In this document: one piece after another, positions 50,965-60,318 of the stretch
Numbering within the stretch: position 1 is the first letter of the stretch
Layout of the letters: each line of letters starts with the position of its first letter
Assembly (NCBI RefSeq): GCF_011090165.1
Contig: NZ_JAADJT010000002.1
Span: 248,001 to 312,000 of the forward strand
Direction: 5' to 3'
From: Duganella aceris
Lineage (GTDB): Bacteria > Pseudomonadota > Gammaproteobacteria > Burkholderiales > Burkholderiaceae_D
Length of the DNA stretch: 64,000 nt
Notes under the pieces: model-generated
Seen by the model: only the letters and a program-made list of their open reading frames with translations
Told to the model about the DNA's origin: nothing
Databases searched by the model: none
Translations under genes and position numbers: made by a program

Positions 50965-51525
50965 TTACTTTACCGGTTGTAAATTTGCGACCAAGCCACC
51001 GGGCCGGGTATCGATGCTGGTCAACGCGAATTGCACGCCGGCATAGCGCAGTTCCTCCGCGCGGAAGGTATGCACCGGCACATCCTTGATGATGTTATCG
51101 CTGAGCAGGTTGGCGACGCTGGTGAGCTGGTTCTGCTTGCCCTCGTCCATGTTATCCAGCACGAAGCGGTCCACGTGGGCATCGGCGATATAGACGGCGT
51201 TGCGCAGGCTGTCCACCCTGACCCGGCCGGACATGGCCATGCTGCCATGCCAGGTCTGGCGCGCCAGCAGCGGCGTCACGTTCAGGTCGAAGCTCAGCGC
51301 CACGCGATCGCTGTCCGCCAGCACCGCGAGCCGGGGCTGACTCAGCTCCACGTCGAACACGCCCAGCACGCGGTGATGGATCGGGAACTTGCGGTCCAGG
51401 TCGCGTTGCAGCCGCTCCTGCGGCAGCTCGACCTGGCGCGGGCCGATCAAGGTGGCGCAGGCGGCCAGCATGATCAGGGCCATCAGCGGCGCGGCGAATT
51501 TTGCATAACGGTTAATATTAATCAT
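50965..51525 (-). CDS. DUF1439 lipoprotein (YceB-like)
   Basis: The start is ATG 51525 (MININRYAKFAAPLM), with GGAAGAG 5 bases upstream. The 186-residue protein has a lipobox (LAAC about residue 22). A body of the DUF1439 family follows, with VELPQERLQRDLDRKFPI, VFDVELSQPRLAVLADSDRVAL and MSGRVRVDSLRNAVYIAD. E. coli YceB is a relative with a lipid-binding-like fold and no known function. It is divergent from the DUF72 gene, 29 bases apart. Confidence 0.88.
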   Translation of the reverse strand: MININRYAKFAAPLMALIMLAACATLIGPRQVELPQERLQRDLDRKFPIHHRVLGVFDVELSQPRLAVLADSDRVALSFDLNVTPLLARQTWHGSMAMSGRVRVDSLRNAVYIADAHVDRFVLDNMDEGKQNQLTSVANLLSDNIIKDVPVHTFRAEELRYAGVQFALTSIDTRPGGLVANLQPVK

Positions 51526-51554
51526 CTGACTCTTCCAAAACATAACGCGATATT

Positions 51555-52262
51555 ATGAACCACACCCGGATAGGCTGCGCAGGCTGGAGTATAGACAGGG
51601 ATTCGGCGGCGCGCTTTCCTGCTGGCGCCAGCCATCTGGAACGTTACGCTCAGGTACTGAACGCGGCGGAGATCAATTCCTCATTCTACCGCCCGCACCA
51701 GCCGCAGACCTACGAACGTTGGGCGACCAGCGTGCCGGCCGATTTTCGTTTCTCGGTCAAGCTGCCGCGCAGCATCACACACTTCGCCCGCCTGGCCGGC
51801 GTCGACGAGCCGCTGGCAGCGTTCGCCGACCAGTCGGCCGGGCTGGGCGACAAGCTCGGCTGCTTATTGGTACAGTTGCCGCCCAGTCTGGGGCTGGACC
51901 GCGCGGTGGCGGATGCGTTCTTCGCCACGCTGACGGCGCGCTTCGGCTGCATGATCGCCTGCGAGGCGCGTCACGGCGGCTGGTTCGGCGACGACGCCAC
52001 CGCGCTGCTGCAAACACACGGCATCACCCGCGTCATCGCCGATCCGCCGGCGCGCGAGCCCGCACCGTATGTGCCGACCTCCGGCGCGGTCTATGCCAGG
52101 CTGCACGGCAGCCCGCGCATGTATTACTCCTCCTATGACGACGCCTACCTCGACAGCGTGGCGGCCTACCTGTCCGGCAAGGACGCCTGGTGCATCTTCG
52201 ACAACACCGCGTCCGGCGCGGCGCTGTCCAACGCGCTGTCGCTAAAACAACAACTCGCATAA
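51555..52262 (+). CDS. DUF72 (YecE-like) protein
   Basis: The 235-residue protein has the DUF72 pattern: IGCAGWSIDRD at the N-terminus, YAQVLNAAEINSSFYRPHQPQTYERWATSVPADFRFSVKLP split over strands 2-4, LGCLLVQLPPSL, ACEARHGGWF and YARLHGSPRMYYSSYDD. The family is a TIM-barrel-like fold of unknown activity. The start is close to the divergent DUF1439 gene. Confidence 0.9.
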   Translation: MNHTRIGCAGWSIDRDSAARFPAGASHLERYAQVLNAAEINSSFYRPHQPQTYERWATSVPADFRFSVKLPRSITHFARLAGVDEPLAAFADQSAGLGDKLGCLLVQLPPSLGLDRAVADAFFATLTARFGCMIACEARHGGWFGDDATALLQTHGITRVIADPPAREPAPYVPTSGAVYARLHGSPRMYYSSYDDAYLDSVAAYLSGKDAWCIFDNTASGAALSNALSLKQQLA

Positions 52263-52341
52263 ACCGCTTGATTTTTTGATTCCTAGTGTTATAGTTCACT
52301 ACTACACCACTTCATTAACACAGATCAAGGGGTACACATGT

Positions 52342-52713
52342 ATGTCCACAATAGGCTGGAATGACAATGCGCCGATTTATCGGCAGCTCAAGGACCGGGT
52401 GGTCGGCATGATGCTCGACGGCCTGCTCAAGCCGGGCGACGCCCTGCCCTCCGTGCGGCAGATCGCCGCCGATTATCAACTCAACCCGATCACGGTTTCA
52501 CGCGCCTACCAGGAGCTGGTGGACGAAACCCTGGTGGAAAAAAGAAGGGGACTTGGTATGTACGTCACTGATGGCGCCCGCGACAAACTGCTGGCGAGCG
52601 AACGCGAACGCTTCCTGCGCGAAGAATGGCCGGCGATGCTGGAACGCATCCGCCGCCTCGGCCTGGAGCTGGAAACCCTGCTGCGCGCCGCCGCGCCTGG
52701 AGGTGCGACATGA
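52342..52713 (+). CDS. GntR family regulator, YtrA subfamily
   Basis: The start is ATG 52342 (MSTIGWNDNAPIYRQLKD), with AAGGGG about 10 bases upstream. The 123-residue protein is a GntR winged helix (LLKPGDALPSVRQIAADYQLNPITVSRAYQEL, LGMYVTDGA). It has only a short helical tail, the size of YtrA-type regulators. These control adjacent ABC transporter operons. Its stop overlaps the ATPase start (ATGA), so it is the first gene of a four-gene unit and likely its repressor. Confidence 0.92.
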   Translation: MSTIGWNDNAPIYRQLKDRVVGMMLDGLLKPGDALPSVRQIAADYQLNPITVSRAYQELVDETLVEKRRGLGMYVTDGARDKLLASERERFLREEWPAMLERIRRLGLELETLLRAAAPGGAT

Positions 52714-53567
52714 GCGCCATCATCACCGCGTCCAACCTGAGCAAGCAGTACGGCAAGAAGCCGGCGCTGGACGGCGCCAGCTTCACGGTCGAGGCGGGCC
52801 GCATTATCGGCCTGATCGGCCCCAACGGTTCCGGCAAGACCACCACGCTCAAAGCCATCCTGGGCCTGACCCAGTTCGAAGGCGAGCTGTCGGTGCTCGG
52901 CATGGATCCGCGCACCCAGCGCGAGGCGCTGATGAACGACGTCTGCTTCATCGCCGATGTCGCCATCCTGCCGCGCTGGCTCAAAGTCAAGGATGCGATC
53001 GCCTTTGTGGAAGGCGTGCATCCCCGTTTCGACCGCAGCAAAGCGGAAAAGTACCTCGCCAACACCAAGCTCAGCCCGGACATGAAGGTCAAGGCCATGT
53101 CCAAGGGCATGGTGGTGCAGCTGCACCTGGCGCTGGTGATGGCGATCGACGCCAAGCTGCTGGTGCTGGACGAGCCGACGCTCGGACTGGACATCCTGTA
53201 CCGCAAGCAGTTCTACCAGAACCTGCTGGAAGACTATTTCGACGAGAACAAGACCATCCTGATCACCACCCACCAGATCGAGGAAGTCGAGCACATCCTG
53301 ACCGACCTGATGTTCATCCAGGACGGCAAGATCTCGCTGGCCGCGTCGATGGATGAAGTGGGCGAGCGCTTCACCGAGGTGATGGTCGAGCCGCAATTCA
53401 TCGCCGCCGCCAACGCGCTGCAACCGCTGAGCCAGCGCACCGTGTTCGGCAAGGCGATCATGCTGTTCGACGGCGTGCACCGCGCCCAGCTGTCGACCTT
53501 CGGCGAACTGCGCACGCCCAGCGTCGCCGATTTGTTCGTCGCCACCATGAAAGGAACCTACGCATGA
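52710..53567 (+). CDS. ABC transporter ATP-binding protein
   Basis: The start is ATG 52710, with GGAGG 6 bases upstream. The 285-residue ATPase has the Walker A motif GPNGSGKTTTLKAILG and the Walker B motif LLVLDEPTLGLD with the catalytic Glu. The H-loop is TTHQIEE. The signature loop is unusual, MSKGMVVQLHLALVM instead of LSGGQ. A C-terminal ~60-residue extension follows. It pairs with the permease at 53564 (ATGA overlap) and belongs to the YtrB/BcrA-like export group. Confidence 0.93.
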   Translation: MSAIITASNLSKQYGKKPALDGASFTVEAGRIIGLIGPNGSGKTTTLKAILGLTQFEGELSVLGMDPRTQREALMNDVCFIADVAILPRWLKVKDAIAFVEGVHPRFDRSKAEKYLANTKLSPDMKVKAMSKGMVVQLHLALVMAIDAKLLVLDEPTLGLDILYRKQFYQNLLEDYFDENKTILITTHQIEEVEHILTDLMFIQDGKISLAASMDEVGERFTEVMVEPQFIAAANALQPLSQRTVFGKAIMLFDGVHRAQLSTFGELRTPSVADLFVATMKGTYA

Positions 53568-54517
53568 AAACCATGAAATGGCTGATCAAGCGCGAGCTGT
53601 GGGAAAACAAGGGCTCGCTGGTGTGGGCGCCGACCGTGATCGCCTCGCTGCTGGGCTTCCTGGCGCTGGCCGCCATCTTCCTCGGCAAGAATATCCAGTT
53701 CAACGACGAAGGCCAGGCGATGTCGGTGGGCAAAGTCACCATCGAAGGCGCGATGCGTCTGCGCATCGCCGAGACCATGTCGCAGGCGTATGTGGCGTCG
53801 GCGATGCCGGTGTTCATGGTGCTGAGTTTGCTGGTGTTCTTCTACTGTTTGGGCGCGCTGCACGACGAGCGCGCCGACCGCAGCCTGCTGTTCTGGAAAT
53901 CGCTGCCGGTGTCGGACCTGACCACGGTGCTGTCGAAGGTGCTGACGGCGGTGGTGGTGGCGCCGCTGATCACCATCGGCATCGGCCTGGTGCTGTCGCT
54001 GGTGGTGCTGCTGGCCGGCTGCGCGCTGTTGCTGGCGCACGGCACCAACCTGTTCGGCGCCGTGCTCGGCTCGCCGGACTTCTACCTGACGCCGCTGCGG
54101 CTGGTGGGGCTGCTGCCGGTGTACATCCTGTGGGCGTTGCCGACGGTGGGCTGGTTGCTGATGGTGTCGAGCATGGCGCGCTCCAAGGTGTTCCTGTGGG
54201 CGGTCGGCACGCCGGTGGTGGTGTCGCTGCTGCTGCTGTGGGCCGAGAAGGCGCTGCACTTCGGTCTCGACGCCGGCTGGTTCGTCACCTCGGTGGTCAA
54301 CCGCATCCTGCTGGGCGTGGTGCCTGGCTCGTGGCTAGCGTTCAGCAGGGACAGCGTCTCGCTGCCGCACGACGAGCACAAACTGGCGTTGCCGGACGCG
54401 ATCTTCAACGCCTCGTGGTCGACCTTGGGCGGCGTCAGCGTCTGGATCGGCGTCGCGGCCGGCGTGGCGATGATCGCGGTCGCGGTGTGGATGCGCCGTC
54501 GCCGCGAAGAGGGTTAA
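53564..54517 (+). CDS. ABC transporter permease
   Basis: The 317-residue membrane protein has about six helices (WAPTVIASLLGFLALAAIFLG, VFMVLSLLVFFYCLGAL, LITIGIGLVLSLVVLLAG, LVGLLPVYILWALPTVGW, FLWAVGTPVVVSLLLLW, SVWIGVAAGVAMIAVAVW). The motif HDERADRSLLFWKSLPVSD is typical of ABC-2-type permeases of this group. It overlaps the ATPase gene by 4 bases. The cargo is unknown. Cell-envelope stress or peptide antibiotic response is the usual role of YtrA-linked systems. Confidence 0.9.
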   Translation: MKTMKWLIKRELWENKGSLVWAPTVIASLLGFLALAAIFLGKNIQFNDEGQAMSVGKVTIEGAMRLRIAETMSQAYVASAMPVFMVLSLLVFFYCLGALHDERADRSLLFWKSLPVSDLTTVLSKVLTAVVVAPLITIGIGLVLSLVVLLAGCALLLAHGTNLFGAVLGSPDFYLTPLRLVGLLPVYILWALPTVGWLLMVSSMARSKVFLWAVGTPVVVSLLLLWAEKALHFGLDAGWFVTSVVNRILLGVVPGSWLAFSRDSVSLPHDEHKLALPDAIFNASWSTLGGVSVWIGVAAGVAMIAVAVWMRRRREEG

Positions 54518-54521
54518 GCAA

Positions 54522-55283
54522 GTGGCGGCCATCAAAGCCTGGATCGCCGCCCTGCTGTTGCTGGCCGGCCTGATCTGCCAACCGTCCAGGGCGCAAGAAG
54601 CGGCCGGCACCAAGGCGGTCGAAACCACCGAAGCCGACGCGCCATCGATGGTGGTCATCAACGGCACCCGCAGCCCGGAGTTACAGCCCTACCGCTACAT
54701 GCTGTCCGGGCTGGACGCCTTCGACGACTACCACGCGCTGGCGCCGGCGGCGACGGAAGTCCGCTTCCGTCTGCGCGGCAAAGGCAAAGCGCCGGCGGAC
54801 GTGCTGGACGGCGCGGTGGTGCGGCTGTCCGGCAAGCAGACCGACATCACGCTGCCTTTGGCGGCGGACGGCCGCTTCATCCTGCCGCGCGACGAAGCGG
54901 CGCAGGACGACAACGCGGACGTGGTGGTGAACCGGAAAAAGAGCTACATCGGCTGGAGTCCGGAGGTGCGCAGCGCCGGTGTGCCGGACGGCATGCGGCG
55001 GCTGGGCGATATCCGGCTGGAGTGCCGGGTGATGGTGGGGGTGGCGAAGAACTACATCCCGTTCATGCTGCGCGCGATGATCAACACGCTGACGCTGACG
55101 ACCGACTGGTGCGGCTACAAGGACTTCAACCTGAGCGTGCGCGGCGACCGCGCCATCACCAGCGCCACGCTGGTGGAAGGCGAGCGCCGGCTCGAACTCA
55201 AAGTCGACGACGACGGCAAATCCTACTCGGTGCCGATCGGCGACAAGAGCTACTCCAACGACGCGCTGATCGAGCTGCAATAA
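54522..55283 (+). CDS. Exported protein of the GntR/ABC operon, unknown function
   Basis: The 253-residue protein starts at GTG 54522, 4 bases after the permease stop. It has a signal peptide (MAAIKAWIAALLLLAGLICQPSRAQ). The mature part is beta-rich (VRFRLRGKGKAPADVLDGAVVRL, KQTDITLPLAADGRFILPRD), with two Cys (RLECRVMVG, TTDWCGYKD). No known family was recognised. It is the fourth gene of the operon and may be a periplasmic partner or target of the transporter. Confidence 0.78.
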   Translation: MAAIKAWIAALLLLAGLICQPSRAQEAAGTKAVETTEADAPSMVVINGTRSPELQPYRYMLSGLDAFDDYHALAPAATEVRFRLRGKGKAPADVLDGAVVRLSGKQTDITLPLAADGRFILPRDEAAQDDNADVVVNRKKSYIGWSPEVRSAGVPDGMRRLGDIRLECRVMVGVAKNYIPFMLRAMINTLTLTTDWCGYKDFNLSVRGDRAITSATLVEGERRLELKVDDDGKSYSVPIGDKSYSNDALIELQ

Positions 55284-55285
55284 AA

Positions 55286-55368
55286 GGTGTCAGTGCCGAC
55301 ATTCGGACATCGCGGGAACTTTTCCGCGTTGGGAAATTCCGGCATGTCCGAATGTCGGCACTGACACC
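55286..55368. repeat. 25-bp perfect inverted repeat between convergent genes
   Basis: The left arm (55286-55310, starting GGTGTCAGTGCCGACATTCG) and right arm (55344-55368) are exact complements around 33 bases, which contain a small CGCGG/CCGCG hairpin. It fills the gap between the ABC operon and yceH and may act as a bidirectional terminator, though without a T-run. Confidence 0.8.
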
Positions 55369-55370
55369 GG

Positions 55371-56048
55371 TTATTCGAACTGCTTGCGGAACTCGGCGAA
55401 CTGGGCGGTCAGGTCTTCGACCTGGCTGCGCAGTTGTTGCACTTCCTGCTCCAGCGCGCCGATGCGCGTGCCTTGCCCGCCCGTATTGACCGAGCCGCCC
55501 AGGCCGGCCGCGGTCTCTTCGCGCGCCAGCGCTTCTTCGCCACCCAGCAGCTGGCCGTAGCGCGGCTCTTTCGTGCCGGGCGCCAGCGCCAGCCGCGATA
55601 CCAACGGCGGATATTTGTCGATCAGGAACTGCAGCGCCTGCTCGACGTCGGCCACCGATTTGAACTCGTGCACGCGCCCGCTGCGGGTGCGGATTTCGCC
55701 CGCCGTCTGCAGCCCGCGCAGCATCAGGATCGCCAGCACCGCCAGCTTGTCCTGCTCCAGCGACCATTTGATGCGCATCCGGTGCTCATACTTGGTGACC
55801 CGCGCGCCGGCCTGGGTGATGCCGTTGACGTACTTGCCCTGCATCAGACGCTGCAGCACTTCGGCCACCGTGTCCTCCGACAGCGACATCACCGGATCGC
55901 GGCTCGACAATTGATTGCAGCCGTTGACGATCGCGTTCAGCGACAGCGGGTAGTTGTCCGGCGTGAGCGCTTCCTTTTCGGCCAAAACGGCCAGGACGCG
56001 GATTTCAAACGGGTCCAGTATTTCTGCGCCTTCGGGCGTTGTTTCCAT
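55371..56048 (-). CDS. YceH-family (DUF480) winged-helix protein
   Basis: The 225-residue protein has the DUF480 layout: LDPFEIRVLAVLAEKEALTPDNYPLSLNA, NGCNQLSSRDPVMSLSEDTVAEVLQRL, HRMRIKWSLEQDKLAVLAILMLRGLQTAGEIR and a coiled-coil tail (IGALEQEVQQLRSQVEDLTAQFAEF). Two winged-helix repeats suggest nucleic acid binding, but function is unknown. It lies 9 bases after cysE on the same strand. Confidence 0.93.
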   Translation of the reverse strand: METTPEGAEILDPFEIRVLAVLAEKEALTPDNYPLSLNAIVNGCNQLSSRDPVMSLSEDTVAEVLQRLMQGKYVNGITQAGARVTKYEHRMRIKWSLEQDKLAVLAILMLRGLQTAGEIRTRSGRVHEFKSVADVEQALQFLIDKYPPLVSRLALAPGTKEPRYGQLLGGEEALAREETAAGLGGSVNTGGQGTRIGALEQEVQQLRSQVEDLTAQFAEFRKQFE

Positions 56049-56057
56049 GTGCAGTCC

Positions 56058-56801
56058 TTATTCGACGAGCTTGTTCAGTTGGTCGGAATTCAATTTATCA
56101 CATTCGGGCACGCCTTGACATTGCAAGCCCGCCGCTTTCATCGTGGCCAGTATCCGTTCGATCTGCTCTTCCTGCTTGACGGCGTGATTGATCAGCCCGT
56201 GCAGCGCCTTCGACAGCGGGTCGTCGCCGTTCGGCGTGACGCCATACGCGGAGAACAGATTGGCGGTGGCGCTGGCCGCCGCCACATCCTTCTGCACGAT
56301 GTGCGCCGGATTGCCGACCGCCGTCGCGCCCGCCGGCACCGGCTTCAGCAGCACCGCGTTCGAGCCGACCTTGGCGTATTCGCCCACCGTGAAGCCGCCC
56401 AGCACCTTGGCGCCGGCGCCGACGATGACGCCGCGCGCCAAGGTCGGGTGGCGCTTGGTGCCCGTGTGCAGCGAGGTGCCGCCCAAGGTCACGCCCTGGT
56501 AGATGGTGCAGTCGTCGCCCACCTCGGCCGTCTCGCCGATCACCACGCCGAAGCCGTGGTCGATGAAGACGCGCCGCCCGATCGTCGCGCCCGGGTGGAT
56601 CTCGATCCCGGTGACGATGCGCGCCAGGTAGGAGATGAAGCGGCCCAGCCATTTCATCTTGTGCCACCAGCACCAGCTGGCCCAGCGGTGCATGACGATC
56701 GCCTGCAGCCCCGGATAACAGGTCAGCACCTCCCAGGCGTTGCGGGCGGCGGGATCGCGTTCGATGATGCTGTTGATGTCTTGGCGCAGGTGGTGGAACA
56801 T
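56058..56801 (-). CDS. cysE: Serine O-acetyltransferase
   Basis: The 247-residue enzyme has a short N-terminal helical part (HLRQDINSIIERDPAARNAWEVLTCYPG). A left-handed beta-helix of hexapeptides follows (IEIHPGATIGRRVFIDHGFGVVIGETAEVGDD, LGGTSLHTGTKRHPTL, VGAGAKVLGGF, PAGATAVGNPA). The catalytic His lies in IDHGFGVVIGE. It makes O-acetylserine for cysteine synthesis. The truncated N-terminus and a ~55-residue C-terminal extension resemble the short CysE class of betaproteobacteria. Confidence 0.95.
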   Translation of the reverse strand: MFHHLRQDINSIIERDPAARNAWEVLTCYPGLQAIVMHRWASWCWWHKMKWLGRFISYLARIVTGIEIHPGATIGRRVFIDHGFGVVIGETAEVGDDCTIYQGVTLGGTSLHTGTKRHPTLARGVIVGAGAKVLGGFTVGEYAKVGSNAVLLKPVPAGATAVGNPAHIVQKDVAAASATANLFSAYGVTPNGDDPLSKALHGLINHAVKQEEQIERILATMKAAGLQCQGVPECDKLNSDQLNKLVE

Positions 56802-56927
56802 GGGATGACGGGGATGACAACCGAAACGCCAATGTTAGCGTATCCGGTCGGGAGTTGCTGGGAAGCGGCTTGCTTGGGAGGGAGAACGGCGGCCCTCGAA
56901 AGTGAGCCGCCGGGAGTGCGTCGCTAA

Positions 56928-57674
56928 TTAGATGTCTTTAGCGATACGCTGGCGGCGCGCCTCGTACAGACAGACGCCGGAGGCGACCGAGACGTTCAGG
57001 CTTTCCACCGAGCCGAACATCGGGATCGAGACCAGCATGTCGCAGGTCTCGCGGGTCAGGCGGCGCATGCCCTCGCCTTCCGAACCCATCACCAGCGCGG
57101 TCGGGCCGGTGAAGTCGGCTTCGTACAAGCCCTTGTCGCCGTCGTCCGAGGTGCCGATCAGCCAGATGTCGCGGTCCTTCAGATCACGCAAGGTGCGCGC
57201 CAGATTGGTGACGGTGATGTACGGCACGGTCTCGGCCGCGCCGCTGGCGACCTTGGCGGCGGTGGCGTTCAGGCCGACCGCGCGGTCCTTCGGCACGATC
57301 ACCGCGTGGGCGCCGACGCCGTCGGCAACGCGCAGGCAAGCGCCCAGGTTGTGCGGATCGGTGATGCCGTCCAGCACCAGCAACAGCGGCGGGCCGTCGA
57401 TGGCGTCCAGCAGCTCATCCAGATTGCGCGCCAGCGACAGCTGCGACGCGAACGCGATCACGCCCTGGTGCCGGCGGGTGCCGACGATCTTGTCCAGCCG
57501 CGCCGAATCGACCGGCATGACGCGCACGCCGGCGGCCTTGGCGTTGGCCACCAGGTCTTTCATGCGACGGTCGTCGCGGCCGATGTCGACGAAAATTTCT
57601 TCCACGGATGAGGCCTCATGACGCAAACGCGAGGTCACCGCGTGGAACCCGAAAATCATTTTATTCTTACTCAT
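56928..57674 (-). CDS. rlmB: 23S rRNA (guanosine(2251)-2'-O)-methyltransferase
   Basis: The 248-residue SPOUT methyltransferase has the substrate-binding N-terminal domain ([23 protein letters not shown]). The knotted catalytic domain has [45 protein letters not shown] and [22 protein letters not shown]. It methylates G2251 in 23S rRNA. It directly follows rnr with no intergenic base, an arrangement also seen in E. coli (rnr-rlmB). Confidence 0.97.
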   Translation of the reverse strand: MSKNKMIFGFHAVTSRLRHEASSVEEIFVDIGRDDRRMKDLVANAKAAGVRVMPVDSARLDKIVGTRRHQGVIAFASQLSLARNLDELLDAIDGPPLLLVLDGITDPHNLGACLRVADGVGAHAVIVPKDRAVGLNATAAKVASGAAETVPYITVTNLARTLRDLKDRDIWLIGTSDDGDKGLYEADFTGPTALVMGSEGEGMRRLTRETCDMLVSIPMFGSVESLNVSVASGVCLYEARRQRIAKDI

Positions 57675-60122
57675 TTATCGCTTCTTTTTACTTTTTGAGA
57701 CAGGCTTCGCTGCTCGGGGTGCTACCGCGGCACTCGCCACGGCATTAGTCTTGCGGCCGCCACGCGCCCTGCCCGCAGGCTTGGCGGCGGCGACGGTATT
57801 GGAAGGCTGCGCTTTCGGCACGGCCGGACCAGGCTTGATGTTGCTCTTGCGGTCTTTCGACTGCGAGTCCGACTTGTCGGCTTTCGGCGGCGGCGCGTCG
57901 GCACCGGCCAGGCGCAGGTCGATCTTGCGCGACTCCAGGTCGACGCGCACCACCTGCACGCTGACGCGGTCGGTCAGCTGGAACTTCTTGCCGCTGCGTT
58001 CGCCACGCAGTTCGTGACGCGCATCGTCGTACTGGAAGTAGTCGGCGCCGAGGTCGGTGACGTGCACCAGGCCTTCGACGAACAACTGATCCAGCTGCAC
58101 GAAGATGCCGAAGGTGGTCACGCCGGTGATGACGCCGGTGTATTCCTCGCCCAGCTTGTCCTGCATGAAGTAGCACTTCAGCCAGGCTTCGACGTCGCGC
58201 GACGCTTCGTCGGCGCGGCGTTCGTTGGCCGAGCAGTGCACGCCCAGCGCGTCCCACACGGTCAGGTCGACGGCTTTCTTTTCCTTGCCTTCGGCCTTGT
58301 CCTTGGCCTGCTGCTTGCGCGTGGCGTTGGAGACGTTGGTGTTCAAGATGCTGGTGGCGGCCACTTTCGGCTCGTACTTCTTGCCCAGCAGGATGGCCTT
58401 GATGGCGCGGTGCGTCAGCAAGTCCGGATAGCGGCGGATCGGGCTGGTGAAGTGGGCATACGCCTCGTACGCCAGGCCGAAGTGGCCGATGTTGTCCGGC
58501 GAGTACACCGCCTGCTGCATCGAACGCAGCAGCATGGTTTGCAGCAGCGACGCGTCCGGACGCAGCTTGACCTGCTTCATCAGCTCGGCGTAGTCGCCGG
58601 CCGACGGCTTGTCGCCGCCGTTCAGGTTCAGGCCGACCTGCTTGAGGAAGGTGCGGACCTGTTTCAGCTTCTCGGCGGTCGGGCTGGCGTGGATGCGGTA
58701 GGTGCCCGGGTGCTTGTGGCGGATCAGCAGGTCGGCCGCGCAGACGTTGGCGGTCAACATGCATTCTTCGATCAGCTTGTGCGCATCGTTGCGGGTGCGC
58801 GGGATGATCTTTTCGATCTTGCCCGACGGATTGCAGACGATGTAGGTCTCGGTGGTCTCGAAGTCGATCGCGCCGCGCAAGGTGCGCGCCTTCAGCAGCG
58901 CCTGGTACACGTCGTACAGGTTCTGCAGGTGCGGCACGATGGCTTGACGGCGCGCGGCTTCAGGGCCCTTGGTGTTGCCGAGGATGTCGGCCACTTCGCT
59001 GTAGGTCAGGCGCGCGGCCGAATGGATCACGGCCGGGTAGAACTGGTACGCCTTGACCTCGCCCTTGGCGGTGATCACGGCGTCGCACACCAGCGTCAAA
59101 CGGTCGACCGCCGGGTTCAGCGAGCACAGGCCGTTGGACAGCTTCTCCGGCAGCATCGGAATCACGCGGCGCGGGAAGTAGACCGAGGTGCTGCGCTCCA
59201 GCGCGTCGGTGTCGAGCGCGTCGTTCGGCTTGACGTAGTGGCTGACGTCGGCGATGGCGACGATCAGGCGGAAGGCGTTGCTGCGGCCGATCTTGACCGG
59301 TTCGCAGTAGACCGCGTCATCGAAGTCGCGCGCGTCTTCGCCGTCGATGGTGACCAGCGGCACGTCGCGCAGGTCGACGCGGTCGGCCAGGTCGCTGTCG
59401 CGCACGAAGTCCGGCAGCTTGTTGGCTTGCTTCAGCGCGGCGTCGGAGAAGATGTGCGGCACGCCGAACTTGCGCACGGCGATTTCGATCTCCATGCCCG
59501 GGTCGTCCAGCGAGCCCAGCACTTCAACGATCTTGCCGACCGGCTGCTTGAAGCGCATCGGTTGCTCGGTCAGCTCGACGCTGACGATCTGGCCCGACTT
59601 GGCCTTGCCCAGCGAGCCTTCGATGATGATGTCCTGGGCGATGCGCTTGTCTTCCGGCGCCACGATCCAGGCGCCGTTTTCGTTCAGCAGGCGGCCGATG
59701 ATGTGGGTGTTGGCGCGGCTGACCACCTCGACGATGGTGCCCTCCGGGCGGCCGCGACGGTCGACGCCGATCACTTTGGCCAGCACGCGGTCGCCATGCA
59801 GCACTTTCTGCATTTCTTTTTCAGGCAGGAACAGATCCTCGCCTGGTTCGTCCGGGATCACGAAACCGAAGCCGTCGCGGTGGCTGCTGACGCGGCCGGC
59901 GACGAAGCCGGTTTCCGCCGCCAGCGAGAACAGGCCGCTGTCGTCGGAGACCAGCTGGCCGTCGCGTTGCATGGCGTTCAGGCGGCGCGACAGCACGGCT
60001 TGCGCCTCGGTCGCAACCTTCAGCGTTTTCGACAGGGCGCGCAGGTCAAGCGGCGCGTTGGCGCTGCGGAAGATGCCGAGAATTTCCTCCCGGCTGGGAA
60101 TGGTGTGGGTAGATTGGTTCAA
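57675..60122 (-). CDS. rnr: Ribonuclease R
   Basis: The 815-residue exoribonuclease has an N-terminal winged-helix domain and cold-shock domains (FVAGRVSSHRDGFGFVIPDEPGEDLFLPEKEM). The RNB catalytic centre has the metal-binding acidic run VTIDGEDARDFDDAVYC. An S1 domain (EEYTGVITGVTTFGIFVQLDQLFVEGLVHV) and a Lys/Arg/Ala-rich tail follow. It degrades structured RNA 3' to 5' and helps trans-translation. It is co-transcribed with rlmB. Confidence 0.97.
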   Translation of the reverse strand: MNQSTHTIPSREEILGIFRSANAPLDLRALSKTLKVATEAQAVLSRRLNAMQRDGQLVSDDSGLFSLAAETGFVAGRVSSHRDGFGFVIPDEPGEDLFLPEKEMQKVLHGDRVLAKVIGVDRRGRPEGTIVEVVSRANTHIIGRLLNENGAWIVAPEDKRIAQDIIIEGSLGKAKSGQIVSVELTEQPMRFKQPVGKIVEVLGSLDDPGMEIEIAVRKFGVPHIFSDAALKQANKLPDFVRDSDLADRVDLRDVPLVTIDGEDARDFDDAVYCEPVKIGRSNAFRLIVAIADVSHYVKPNDALDTDALERSTSVYFPRRVIPMLPEKLSNGLCSLNPAVDRLTLVCDAVITAKGEVKAYQFYPAVIHSAARLTYSEVADILGNTKGPEAARRQAIVPHLQNLYDVYQALLKARTLRGAIDFETTETYIVCNPSGKIEKIIPRTRNDAHKLIEECMLTANVCAADLLIRHKHPGTYRIHASPTAEKLKQVRTFLKQVGLNLNGGDKPSAGDYAELMKQVKLRPDASLLQTMLLRSMQQAVYSPDNIGHFGLAYEAYAHFTSPIRRYPDLLTHRAIKAILLGKKYEPKVAATSILNTNVSNATRKQQAKDKAEGKEKKAVDLTVWDALGVHCSANERRADEASRDVEAWLKCYFMQDKLGEEYTGVITGVTTFGIFVQLDQLFVEGLVHVTDLGADYFQYDDARHELRGERSGKKFQLTDRVSVQVVRVDLESRKIDLRLAGADAPPPKADKSDSQSKDRKSNIKPGPAVPKAQPSNTVAAAKPAGRARGGRKTNAVASAAVAPRAAKPVSKSKKKR

Positions 60123-60290
60123 AAGTATTTCTATAGTTATTTATTGACAGTTTCAGAGAAAATCCGGCCTGGCAAATTCGTCAGGTGCATATATATGTCA
60201 TGACGACAGGCGTAGTGTACTTGGAAACGCCCTGCTTGACCAATTCGCCGCCTTTGGCGCGGTTAGTTGGAACTTTTCATCAAAGGGCAT

Positions 60291-60318
60291 TTGACATCGC
60301 TCAGGATTCATCTATAAT
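60291..60318 (+). promoter_or_regulatory. Strong sigma-70 promoter upstream of tRNA-Leu copy 1
   Basis: TTGACA (60291-60296) and TATAAT (60313-60318), both consensus, are 16 bases apart. The bases after it (GGTCTCTCGCAGCG) resemble the start region of the other two tRNA-Leu promoters. The tRNA is 140 bases further on, and a second TATAAT at 60434-60439 lies closer to it. Apart from these sites nothing was recognised in 60123-60464. Confidence 0.75.
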
